From NCBI GenBank assembly GCA_947629215.1, contig CANRCU010000037.1:1-12861 (forward strand): a stretch of DNA of 12,861 nt. Direction: 5' to 3'. Made by a program: the position numbers and the translations under genes. Numbering within the stretch: the first letter of the stretch is position 1; each line of letters begins with the position of its first letter. Below the pieces are notes generated by a model. That model made no database searches, was not told the origin of the DNA, and saw nothing but the letters and a program-made list of their open reading frames with translations. Source of the stretch: an uncultured Clostridia bacterium (GTDB lineage: Bacteria; Bacillota; Clostridia; Lachnospirales; CAG-274). Shown piece by piece: positions 1-6,109 of this stretch.

Positions 1-418
1 CTATTATATTTTGATTTCTTTTTTCTACTTCCTTTTTACCGATATTATAATATTCAATGGCTTTTGAAGTTTCTGTTATACCAAATGCACTCGCAATTAA
101 ACGCAGCGACCTCTTTTCTTCATCGGTTTCAATTTTATTTAGTGAATTCCTTTTGCACTTGTTATAAAATAGTATGTAATCATTTAATTTTTTCTTTTCC
201 TCTTCTTTTCTACGTTTTTCTTCCTCCTGCCATTGCCGCTCCAATTCTTCCTTTTCCAGCTTTTCTTTCCGTATTTTCATTATACTATATATAATAATAA
301 TAGGTATCCCAAAAAAAATTGCAAACGTAATTATCAATATCTTAGTCATTTCAATACACATGTCTTCTTGAATAGACGCCAATAATATCGGCATATTAAA
401 AAATAACTCTTTTACCAT
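1..418 (-). CDS. Small membrane-anchored coiled-coil protein, partial (C-terminus off window)
   Basis: I do not recognise this family. An open frame of 139 codons runs from ATG at 418 to the left edge without a stop, so the protein continues beyond the window. The start is fixed by a good ribosome binding site, GAGGTGA, 5 bases upstream. Residues 1-24 are a short mixed N-terminus. Residues about 25-47 form one hydrophobic segment (KILIITFAIFFGIPIIIIYS), likely a transmembrane helix followed by positive charges (inside-positive). Residues about 48-80 are very rich in E, K, R and Q with heptad-like spacing, so a charged coiled coil is likely. After that comes a mixed helical region with IASAFGI near residues 108-114. 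Base composition is much more AT-rich than the genes from 901 on, which suggests accessory or acquired DNA. No function is assigned. Confidence 0.75.
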   Translation of the reverse strand, partial: MVKELFFNMPILLASIQEDMCIEMTKILIITFAIFFGIPIIIIYSIMKIRKEKLEKEELERQWQEEEKRRKEEEKKKLNDYILFYNKCKRNSLNKIETDEEKRSLRLIASAFGITETSKAIEYYNIGKKEVEKRNQNII

Positions 419-473
419 AATATCACCTCATTATAATTAATATTTACACAAACAAAAATCCAACGAGTCATAA

Positions 474-493
474 ATTTCGGTTCTTACCGAAAT
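474..493. repeat. 8-bp inverted repeat upstream of the membrane-protein gene
   Basis: ATTTCGGT, a TCTT loop, then ACCGAAAT: a perfect 8-bp palindrome 56 bases upstream of the start codon at 418. It could be an operator or a leader hairpin for that minus-strand gene. The palindrome is seen directly; the role is inference. Confidence 0.4.
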
Positions 494-543
494 CATATAC
501 TTTTAGGGAATAAATATTTTATGTAAAATTTTGTCATAATACA

Positions 544-572
544 TTGACATTTTCATAAAATTTTGTTATATT
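544..572 (+). promoter_or_regulatory. Near-consensus sigma-A promoter with no CDS downstream
   Basis: TTGACA at 544-549, a 17-base spacer, and TATATT at 567-572. An 11-base direct repeat, TAAAATTTTGT, occurs at 524-534 and again at 556-566, the second copy filling the spacer; TGTCA/TGACA half-sites flank 532-549. Transcription would begin near 579 and run into hairpins rather than a gene, since no convincing plus-strand CDS follows. Confidence 0.5.
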
Positions 573-604
573 AAATATATAAAATTGTTATATGTATACA
601 AATC

Positions 605-644
605 AAAAAAATTCCCCCAAAGTATGCTTTCGAGGAATTTTTTT
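605..644. terminator. Bidirectional terminator-like hairpin
   Basis: The arms ATTCC and GGAAT, with inner AAAG/CTTT pairs around a TATG loop, are flanked by A6 on the left and T7 on the right, so the hairpin could stop transcription on either strand. It lies about 30-65 bases after the start site predicted for the 544-572 promoter. On the minus strand it would insulate the membrane-protein gene from read-through of the sirtuin operon. Confidence 0.6.
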
Positions 645-648
645 CTGT

Positions 649-686
649 AATATTTGGTGTGATTACATTAAACCACACCAAATATT
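649..686. repeat. 13-bp perfect inverted repeat
   Basis: AATATTTGGTGTG at 649-661 pairs perfectly with CACACCAAATATT at 674-686 around a 12-base loop. There is no T-tract, so it is not an ordinary terminator. It could be a regulator-binding palindrome, an RNA hairpin or a relic of a small transposable repeat. Confidence 0.55.
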
Positions 687-714
687 ATAAAACATATCGA
701 TATTATTCGCATAG

Positions 715-744
715 AAAAAGTGGCGCAGATAAGCCTACGCCACT
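715..744 (-). terminator. Rho-independent terminator, leftward
   Basis: On the minus strand AGTGGCG and CGCCACT form a 7-bp GC-rich stem around a 12-base loop, followed by TTTTT (the A-run at 715-719). It is a reasonable end point for read-through from the sirtuin operon. Confidence 0.5.
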
Positions 745-795
745 CGTGAAATTTTTAATGATCGCCAAAACACCATTTGACAAAGAATCAAATAA

Positions 796-835
796 CCGTC
801 CCAAATTAGAAAATTTGGGACGGCTTTTGTTTTTG
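796..835 (+). terminator. Strong 12-bp hairpin with rightward T-tract
   Basis: CCGTCCCAAATT at 796-807 pairs perfectly with AATTTGGGACGG at 812-823 around AGAA, and CTTTTGTTTTT follows on the plus strand. The T-tract direction implies that it terminates a plus-strand transcript, yet no plus-strand gene ends here. The only candidate source is the promoter at 544-572. Confidence 0.55.
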
Positions 836-882
836 GGTCAAGCCTTTTTACAAAAAGGCTTGTGGGGTATGGGGCAAAGCCC
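835..882 (-). repeat. Dispersed double-hairpin repeat, copy A
   Basis: Read on the minus strand: a GGGC-TTT-GCCC hairpin, then CATACCCCAC, then a 10-bp stem of AAGCCTTTTT (loop GT) paired with AAAAAGGCTT, then GACCC. The same layout occurs at 4246-4325 on the plus strand with compensatory changes in the second stem, and in weaker form at 5967-6029. It lies 18 bases past the sirtuin stop codon. Confidence 0.6.
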
Positions 883-900
883 AATATATAATAAAATACC

Positions 901-1620
901 TCACACAACAGCGGACAATACCTTGCCTATACTCTCGTGTATGGCGACTGTGGCAAGTTCGTCATAAGATGTTTCGCCCTTGTTTATAAGCACGAGCTTC
1001 TTTCCGCGGTATGCGCTGACAAGGCTTGCGGCAGGATATACCACAAGCGACGTACCGCCGACAATAAGCACATCTGCCTCGGATATAGCCTTAAACGCCT
1101 TATTCCAGACCGTATTATCCAGCGGTTCTTCATAAAGCACCACATCGGGTTTTATTATACCGCCGCATTTGGGACAATGCGGTGTGGTCTTTTCACCGAT
1201 TATATCCTCAAGCGAATAGAATGTACCGCAGTCCATACAATAATTTCGATACACAGACCCATGCAGTTCAAGCACATTCTCCGAGCCTGCAAGCTGATGC
1301 AGATTATCTATGTTCTGAGTAACAACAGCTTTGAGCTTGCCCATTTTTTCCAGCTTGGCAAGCGCAAAATGCGCCTTGTTCGGCTTAGCATCGACATATA
1401 TAAGATTATTGAAATAATAATCATAAAAAGTATCCGTATGTCGCATAAAATAGCTGTGGCTTATTATCTCCTCCGGAGAAAGCCCGTACTTTATCTTTGC
1501 ATTATACAATCCGTCCGCGCTTCTGAAATCGGGTATACCGCTTTCCGTAGAAACACCCGCGCCGCCTAAAAACACAATATTATCGCTGTTTTCTATTATC
1601 TCTTTCAATTCGTCAAACAC
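901..1620 (-). CDS. NAD-dependent protein deacylase, Sir2 family
   Basis: A 239-residue sirtuin. It removes acyl groups from lysines while consuming NAD and releasing nicotinamide, in the cytoplasm. All family landmarks are present: the NAD loop GAGVSTESGIPDFR (20-33), TQNID (101-105), the catalytic His120 in LHGS, four zinc cysteines (128, 131, 149, 152) and GGTSL in the C-terminal Rossmann part. The length is typical of bacterial CobB/Sir2 proteins. The Tyr-x-x-Arg pair that marks desuccinylase-type sirtuins appears absent (FYDYYF at 65-70), so deacetylase activity is more likely; that is an inference. AAGGAGTGA lies 9 bases before the ATG and overlaps the stop of the upstream aminotransferase, so it is the last gene of the three-gene operon. 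No substrate can be assigned from the sequence. Confidence 0.93.
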   Translation of the reverse strand: MFDELKEIIENSDNIVFLGGAGVSTESGIPDFRSADGLYNAKIKYGLSPEEIISHSYFMRHTDTFYDYYFNNLIYVDAKPNKAHFALAKLEKMGKLKAVVTQNIDNLHQLAGSENVLELHGSVYRNYCMDCGTFYSLEDIIGEKTTPHCPKCGGIIKPDVVLYEEPLDNTVWNKAFKAISEADVLIVGGTSLVVYPAASLVSAYRGKKLVLINKGETSYDELATVAIHESIGKVLSAVV

Positions 1621-1626
1621 AGAACG

Positions 1627-2811
1627 TCACTCCTTTTCTGTTTTAAGTTTTTTAACGAACCTTGCGATGCGTTCAAGCGCCTTTTTTATATCCTCTATGG
1701 AATAAGCATAAGAACAGCGTATAAAACCCTCGCCCGCATCGCCGAGCGCATTGCCGGGTACCACCGCGACCCTTTCCTCCATTAAAAGCCTTTGACAAAA
1801 TTCCTCAGAGCGAAGCCCCGTAGACTGTATGGACGGGAATAGATAGAAAGCGCCGAGCGCATCAAAACAATCCAGCCCCATATCAAGAAAACCGCGGCGC
1901 ATAACTCTTCTGCGCATATCATACTGTTTGCGCATACGCTGCACATCGTCGTCACAGACACGCAGTCCCTCTATTGCAGCACGCTGACTGACGGTCGGTG
2001 CGCACATTATAACATATTGATGCACCTTTGTCATTTCTTTTATTATTTCGGGATCCCCAAGGGCAAAACCGAGCCTCCAGCCCGTCATTGCAAAAGACTT
2101 GGAAAAGCCGTTCACAACTATTGTCTTGTCCTTCATTTCGGAAAATTGCGCCGGTGAAACGTGTTTCCTGTCACCGTATGTAAGCTCAGAATAAATCTCG
2201 TCGCTGATAAGCAGTATATCACGGTCTTTCAGCACCTCAACTATTTTTGCCCAATCGGCATATTCCATAATGGCGCCCGTAGGGTTATTGGGATAACAGC
2301 AAATTATAGCTTTGGTCTTATCGGTCAGTTTATCCAGTATATCTTCGGGGACAAGGCGAAAATCGTTTTCGGCTTTGGTGTTCACAACTATCGGAGTACC
2401 GCCCGCAAGCGTAACGCAGGGTTTATAGCAAACATACGACGGCTCGACCACAAGCACCTCATCGCCCGGTGAAACGACCGTTCGCATGGCAACATCAACA
2501 GCCTCGCTGCCGCCGACGGTCACAAGCACCTGAGTTTTCGGGTCATAGTCTACATTGACTGTGCGGCGCATATACTTTGATATTTCCTCACGCAGTTCGA
2601 GCAAGCCCGCATTTGAGGTATAGACCGTTCTGCCTTTTTCAAGCGTATATATAGCGCGTTCGCGGATAGGCCAAGGCGTATCAAAATCCGGTTCGCCAAC
2701 GCCGAGGGAAATAACATCCTCCATTTCATTGGCAACATCAAAAAACTTTCTTATTCCCGAAAAGGGCATTGTATGCACCTTTTCACTCACAAAATCTTCG
2801 GGTCTTTTCAT
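1627..2811 (-). CDS. PLP-dependent class I/II aminotransferase (aspartate/aromatic type)
   Basis: A 394-residue fold-type I aminotransferase that moves an amino group from an amino acid to a 2-oxo acid using pyridoxal phosphate. Visible landmarks: SLGVGEPDFDTP near the N-terminus, YPNNPTG (173-179), SDEIYSEL (203-210), and the Schiff-base lysine K238 in SKSFAMTGWRLG. A C-terminal RCSYA contains the arginine expected to bind the substrate carboxylate. Length and motifs fit the PatA/AraT branch; substrate choice (Asp, Ala, aromatic) cannot be read from sequence. The start codon overlaps the stop of the upstream Lrp-type gene by four bases (ATGA). The nearest purine-rich site, AAAGGA, is far upstream, so translation is probably coupled to that gene. 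The sirtuin follows after 6 bases. Confidence 0.93.
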   Translation of the reverse strand: MKRPEDFVSEKVHTMPFSGIRKFFDVANEMEDVISLGVGEPDFDTPWPIRERAIYTLEKGRTVYTSNAGLLELREEISKYMRRTVNVDYDPKTQVLVTVGGSEAVDVAMRTVVSPGDEVLVVEPSYVCYKPCVTLAGGTPIVVNTKAENDFRLVPEDILDKLTDKTKAIICCYPNNPTGAIMEYADWAKIVEVLKDRDILLISDEIYSELTYGDRKHVSPAQFSEMKDKTIVVNGFSKSFAMTGWRLGFALGDPEIIKEMTKVHQYVIMCAPTVSQRAAIEGLRVCDDDVQRMRKQYDMRRRVMRRGFLDMGLDCFDALGAFYLFPSIQSTGLRSEEFCQRLLMEERVAVVPGNALGDAGEGFIRCSYAYSIEDIKKALERIARFVKKLKTEKE

Positions 2812-3293
2812 GGCGAAACGATCATCCTTTCGTCGTTTTCGGAGTTTTTGTCAAAAATAACCCCGTGTTCTTTATATCTTTTCAGCACAAAATGTGTGGC
2901 TGTGCTGAGTACGCTGTCAAGCGCCGAGAGCTTTGTCGAAACAAAGGTGGATATTTCTTTCAGATTTCTGCCTTCCATCATAACAAGCAGGTCATAACCG
3001 CCCGACATAAGATAGACATTCTTGACCTCGTTAAAGCCGTAGATACGCCTTGCAATATGCTCAAAACCCATATCGCGTTTGGGTGTTACTTTGACTTCTA
3101 TCATAGCTGTCACAAAATCGTCTTTGACATTTTCCCAATTGATAAGGGTAGAGTAACCGCAGATTATGTTATCGGCTTCCATTTCCGCTATTGCCGCCGC
3201 GACTTCCTCGGGCGTTTTGCCAAGCATAAGCGCGATCTCTTCAACGGTTTTCCTGCTGTCGTTTTCCAAAATATCAAGTATATCTTTTTTCAA
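2808..3293 (-). CDS. Lrp/AsnC-family transcriptional regulator, probable TTG start
   Basis: A 161-residue feast/famine regulator. An N-terminal winged helix-turn-helix (about residues 15-47, with TVEEIALMLGKTPEEV) is followed by a RAM ligand-binding domain (about 65-145, containing YLMSGGYDLLVMMEGR). Members bind amino acids and oligomerise on promoter DNA. Start choice: a GTG at 3302 sits directly on AAGGGG and leaves no spacing, whereas the TTG at 3293 is preceded by AAGGGGTG at normal distance and gives MKKDILDIL, so I use TTG. It is first in the operon and translationally coupled to the aminotransferase. By analogy with other Lrp-aminotransferase pairs it probably controls its own operon in response to an amino acid (inference). 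Confidence 0.88.
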   Translation of the reverse strand: MKKDILDILENDSRKTVEEIALMLGKTPEEVAAAIAEMEADNIICGYSTLINWENVKDDFVTAMIEVKVTPKRDMGFEHIARRIYGFNEVKNVYLMSGGYDLLVMMEGRNLKEISTFVSTKLSALDSVLSTATHFVLKRYKEHGVIFDKNSENDERMIVSP

Positions 3294-3349
3294 AAGAAAC
3301 ACCCCTTATCGTTTATTTCGTTGTGTAAAAAAACACTTCCGATGTAATA

Positions 3350-3378
3350 ATTATAACTTTTTTTCGGTATAAATACAA
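3350..3378 (-). promoter_or_regulatory. Putative promoter of the Lrp-aminotransferase-sirtuin operon
   Basis: On the minus strand TTGTAT (3373-3378), a 17-base spacer, then a perfect TATAAT (3350-3355), about 57 bases before the TTG start. The -35 match is weak, which would suit an activator-dependent or autoregulated promoter. A GTGT-ACAC palindrome around 3323-3336 lies just downstream and could be an operator. Confidence 0.5.
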
Positions 3379-3408
3379 GTATAATTTTTGTTTATCACAG
3401 ATATTAAT

Positions 3409-3440
3409 AAAAAAAACCGCCGTTTCGGTGAAACAGCGGC
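3409..3440 (-). terminator. Rho-independent terminator of the polysaccharide genes
   Basis: On the minus strand CCGC-T-GTTTC, loop ACC, GAAAC-G-GCGG forms a stem with one mismatch, followed directly by a T8 tract. It lies 26 bases after the nucleotidyltransferase stop codon and separates that unit from the Lrp operon promoter. Confidence 0.9.
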
Positions 3441-3466
3441 AGCTTAGGGTAATATAGAATATAAAT

Positions 3467-4210
3467 TTATTTTGCGGTATCGCCAAATATTTCACGGACT
3501 TCTGCAAGGGCTTTATGTGTGCCGATGTCATAGCATTCGCCGTTCATGACATAAGCATAGACGTCTTTTACCTTACTCAGCCATGCAAGGAAGTTACCGG
3601 GTGCGTCGGGTTTATTGCCCGCATCAAGGTATTGACGGATCATAGGTACGGTAGATTTTTGGTATATATAAGTCGCAAAAGCGGCTTTATTGCTTTTGGG
3701 TTGTTGGGGTTTTTCCTCAAAGTCAAGGATCTTATTATCTTCGTCAAGCAGGACAACGCCAAGTTGTTTTATCATTTCGGGGTCGTCAAATTGTTTGACA
3801 CAGACGCAGTCGGAGTTTTTTGCCTTATAATAATCGCAGTATTCGGCGAGGCTGTAAGTAAACAGATTATCGCCGGCTATTATCATAAGTTCGTCGTCGA
3901 TATTTGCGGTATCTATAACAAATTGAATATCGCCGATAGCGCCGCGGCGGGTCTCTTCGGTGGAAGTGCCGTCGTCAAGTACGGTTATCGGGATAGGGTT
4001 ATCAAGAGCGGATGCCCAGTCGGTGAAGTGTTGGGCGAATTTATGGTTGCTGACAACGTAGATGTTATCGACTGTGGGTATAGTGTTTATCTGTTCTATT
4101 ATATAGTTTATGATAGGCTTGCCGCCGACCTCAAGCAGTGGCTTAGGGGTGGTTTGGGTAAGCGGATAAAGGCGAGTGGCATAGCCCGCAACAAGGATTA
4201 TCGCTTTCAT
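3467..4210 (-). CDS. Sugar-phosphate nucleotidyltransferase (RmlA/GCD1-like)
   Basis: A 247-residue nucleotidyltransferase of the NTP_transferase family. It joins an NTP to a sugar-1-phosphate (or choline-phosphate-like substrate), giving an activated sugar plus pyrophosphate. The signature loop is GYATRLYPLTQTTPKPLL (9-26), with the metal-binding GDN at 113-115 and a C-terminal YDIGTHKAL of the type seen in RmlA-like enzymes. It is shorter than classical RmlA (about 290) and lacks left-handed beta-helix repeats, so the exact sugar and nucleotide are unknown. The frame is open for 46 further codons upstream, but that stretch reads through a hairpin repeat. The ATG at 4210 has AAAGGAGT at good spacing and begins exactly at the conserved MKAIILVAGYATRL. 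It lies 147 bases downstream of the sugar transferase and is likely co-transcribed with it. Confidence 0.9.
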   Translation of the reverse strand: MKAIILVAGYATRLYPLTQTTPKPLLEVGGKPIINYIIEQINTIPTVDNIYVVSNHKFAQHFTDWASALDNPIPITVLDDGTSTEETRRGAIGDIQFVIDTANIDDELMIIAGDNLFTYSLAEYCDYYKAKNSDCVCVKQFDDPEMIKQLGVVLLDEDNKILDFEEKPQQPKSNKAAFATYIYQKSTVPMIRQYLDAGNKPDAPGNFLAWLSKVKDVYAYVMNGECYDIGTHKALAEVREIFGDTAK

Positions 4211-4245
4211 GGTATATTGACTCCTTTCTGTGGTAAAGATGTTTT

Positions 4246-4325
4246 TTCGGGGCGCTGCCCCGAACCCCGTCCGCTTTTTTGTAAAAAGCGGAGCAAAAAC
4301 TTTTTGCAAAAACTTCGTTTTTGCT
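4246..4325 (+). repeat. Dispersed double-hairpin repeat, copy B
   Basis: TTCGGGGC-GCT-GCCCCGAA (4246-4264), then CCCCGT, then CCGCTTTTT-TGT-AAAAAGCGG (4271-4291), then AGCAAAAAC paired with GTTTTTGCT (4292-4325). The first two hairpins match copy A (835-882, minus strand) in order, spacer and loop, with different but still paired stem bases. It fills most of the 147-base gap between the two polysaccharide genes without a clear T-tract, so it need not block transcription. Confidence 0.65.
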
Positions 4326-4357
4326 GTTTTAAAAGTAATTTTCCCCAAAAATAAATA

Positions 4358-5776
4358 CTATTGAGAGCCGTCACGTTTAAGTACGACCACTATAGTTTTC
4401 AGTATTATTTTGATGTCAAAACCGATACTCCAGTTTTCGATATACTGTGTATCAAGTTTGACTATATCTTCAAAGTCGGTTATTTTGCTTCTGCCGCTGA
4501 CCTGCCACATACCCGTAAGTCCTGGTTTTATTGCAAGGCGTTTTCTATGGTGAAGTTCGTATTTTTCCCACTCGTCCAATGTGGGCGGGCGTGTGCCGAC
4601 AAGGCTCATATCGCCTTTAAGCACATTAAAAAACTGTGGGAACTCGTCTATCGAATAATCCCTTATAAAATGTCCTATGCCCTTTATTATACGCGGGTCT
4701 TTATCCACTTTGAACATCATACCGTCTTTGACTTTATTTTGTTTCATAAGCTCTTTTTTGCGTTCCTCGGCGTCAAGGTACATACTTCTGAATTTATATA
4801 TCTTGAATATCTTGCCGTTTTTGCCGACGCGTTTTTGCGAAAAGAATATCGGTCCGGGCGAAGCAATTTTTATGCACGGCGCAACAAAGATAAAAAGTAT
4901 CAGTGTCAAAAAGCAGCCGACAGCGCCGCCCATTATATCCATTGCGCGTTTTATGAACATCTGACCGCGTGTGACCGTTGCCACGCTTTGCGTCATCACA
5001 AGAAACCCTGCAAATTTCTCTGTCAGGGTATTATCTTCCTCTCTTTTGAGCGGCAGCAGCATAGTATGCACGGTTATGCCCATTTTACGGCAGGCAAGCT
5101 GGAGATTTTCTGAGAATTCCGGCATTGCGTCGTTTGTCTGTTTGCCGATAAAAATTTCGTCGACCCAATTCCTGCACATATACATTACGGCATCATCGGC
5201 GTTTGCAACAACGGGAATACCGCGTATGGAAGTGCCTTTTTTATCCCTATCGGCGGTTATTATGCCCGTTACATTAATACCAAAGCCGTTTGCGGCGATA
5301 CAGTCAAGGAAGTGTTCGGCGTTTTCCTCAAGGCAGATAACAATAAGCGAATGATTTTTATTACCGCCTTTTTTCAGCAATGAATTTTTATGCAGCATAC
5401 GAATCGAAAACGACAGTATCACGCTCATCGCAAAATTCATAACAAAAATGGCACGTGATGACGACTCCGAACGGCGTATCATAAACAGCACCAATACCAC
5501 CAGCACGGAAACCATGACATTCATTTTTATTGTGCATATCATCTCTTTATAAACGCCGCGTTTGAGTATGTTTTTGTAGCCTGCATAAAACAGCACCGTT
5601 AAGCCGAAACACATCGAATATATTATAGCTATGAGCATGTAACCGTCATAGTAAAAGGCATAATCACCCGCATACCTCAGTAAAAACGCCAACATCAGCG
5701 ATACATGCATACACAGGAAATCAAGTAATATAAAATCTAAATGTTTGATCTTGCCTTTTGTGGCTATTTCATACAT
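4358..5776 (-). CDS. Polyprenyl-phosphate sugar-1-phosphate transferase (WcaJ/CpsE type)
   Basis: A 472-residue initiating glycosyltransferase of the polyisoprenyl-phosphate hexose-1-phosphate transferase family. It moves a sugar-1-phosphate from an NDP-sugar to undecaprenyl phosphate at the membrane, the first step of exo- or capsular polysaccharide assembly. Residues 1-130 hold about four hydrophobic segments. Residues 140-240 form a CoA-binding-like/NAD-fold middle region. One further hydrophobic segment (about 283-305) precedes the cytoplasmic catalytic domain. Catalytic-domain motifs: KFRSM (328-332), YSIDEFPQFFNVLKGDMSLV (374-393) with the Asp-Glu pair, GTRPP (394-398), and KPGLTGMWQVSGRS. 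GAGAGGATA lies 8 bases before the ATG. No other capsule genes (flippase, polymerase, chain-length regulator) are in the window, so this pair is either isolated or part of a scattered pathway. Confidence 0.93.
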   Translation of the reverse strand: MYEIATKGKIKHLDFILLDFLCMHVSLMLAFLLRYAGDYAFYYDGYMLIAIIYSMCFGLTVLFYAGYKNILKRGVYKEMICTIKMNVMVSVLVVLVLFMIRRSESSSRAIFVMNFAMSVILSFSIRMLHKNSLLKKGGNKNHSLIVICLEENAEHFLDCIAANGFGINVTGIITADRDKKGTSIRGIPVVANADDAVMYMCRNWVDEIFIGKQTNDAMPEFSENLQLACRKMGITVHTMLLPLKREEDNTLTEKFAGFLVMTQSVATVTRGQMFIKRAMDIMGGAVGCFLTLILFIFVAPCIKIASPGPIFFSQKRVGKNGKIFKIYKFRSMYLDAEERKKELMKQNKVKDGMMFKVDKDPRIIKGIGHFIRDYSIDEFPQFFNVLKGDMSLVGTRPPTLDEWEKYELHHRKRLAIKPGLTGMWQVSGRSKITDFEDIVKLDTQYIENWSIGFDIKIILKTIVVVLKRDGSQ

Positions 5777-5814
5777 TGTAAATTATCCTCTCAGAACAAA
5801 ACCTGTTTATTTTG

Positions 5815-5827
5815 GGAACACTGTTCC
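5815..5827. promoter_or_regulatory. GGAACA-C-TGTTCC palindrome in the polysaccharide leader
   Basis: A perfect 6-bp inverted repeat around one central base, about 40 bases upstream of the sugar transferase start. It could be an operator half-overlapping the leader. It resembles the Gram-positive SOS box (GAAC-N4-GTTC), but the spacing is three instead of four, so I do not call it LexA. Confidence 0.35.
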
Positions 5828-5834
5828 TATAATT

Positions 5835-5860
5835 ATGCCCATCCGTTTAAAAAAACGGAG
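5835..5860. repeat. Short hairpin, possible degenerate copy of the dispersed repeat
   Basis: GCCCAT followed by CCGTTT-AAAA-AAACGG and GAGG. It resembles the second hairpin of copy B (CCCCGT, then CCGCTTTTT...GCGGAG), but the match is short. Kept at low confidence. Confidence 0.3.
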
Positions 5861-5966
5861 GAAAATAGTTTTTATATAAATCAAACACAAAAATCGATCA
5901 TACCAAAATGTTAAAAATTTTCCGAATAAATTTAATTATCTGTAGATCCATTCCAAATGAATATTC

Positions 5967-6029
5967 GGGGCAACTGTGTTTTTTAGGTCAAACCTCGTTT
6001 AACAAGGTCACCGAGTGTCAAAAAGCCCC
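5967..6029 (-). repeat. Structured leader element, diverged copy D of the dispersed repeat
   Basis: GGGGC (5967-5971) pairs with GCCCC (6025-6029), enclosing a 7-bp hairpin (5992-6008). On the minus strand the part after the inner hairpin, TTTGACCTAAAAAAC, matches copy A's CTTGACCCAAAAAC, so it looks like a diverged member of the same family. It lies in the probable untranslated leader of the sugar transferase and might fold as a regulatory RNA. The surrounding 5777-6109 gap holds nothing else beyond the promoter, the palindrome at 5815 and the hairpin at 5835. Confidence 0.4.
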
Positions 6030-6057
6030 AAAAAAATTATATATATTACATAATAAT

Positions 6058-6087
6058 ATATTAACATACACTTTTCGTGTCTGTCAA
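6058..6087 (-). promoter_or_regulatory. Putative promoter for the polysaccharide transcript
   Basis: On the minus strand TTGACA (6082-6087), an 18-base spacer and TAATAT (6058-6063). The spacer contains the small palindrome ACAC-GAAAA-GTGT. Transcription would start near 6050 and give a leader of about 275 bases before the sugar transferase. Confidence 0.5.
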
Positions 6088-6109
6088 GCACATATACAAA
6101 AACTTACGC

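Noticed and set aside
659..967. Plus-strand open frame across the hairpin region
   Set aside because: It reads through three hairpins and the end of the sirtuin, has no Shine-Dalgarno site, and looks like translated repeats.
937..1569. Long plus-strand open frame antisense to the sirtuin
   Set aside because: It is a shadow of a well-supported sirtuin gene; no ribosome binding site and no recognisable domains.
901..1620. Macrodomain-linked (SirTM) ADP-ribosylating sirtuin
   Set aside because: No macrodomain, GcvH-like or lipoate ligase genes are nearby, and the catalytic histidine and zinc cysteines of ordinary deacylases are intact.
4211..4348. 46-codon N-terminal extension of the nucleotidyltransferase
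   Set aside because: It translates the dispersed repeat; the ATG at 4210 has a proper ribosome binding site and the family's conserved first residues.
3515..5113. Two long plus-strand open frames (3515-4354, 4361-5113) antisense to the polysaccharide genes
   Set aside because: The opposite strand carries clear catalytic motifs; the translations here are low-complexity shadow sequence and lack start signals.
5815..5827. LexA/SOS box at GGAACACTGTTCC
   Set aside because: The Gram-positive box has four bases between GAAC and GTTC; here there are three, and the neighbours are not SOS genes.
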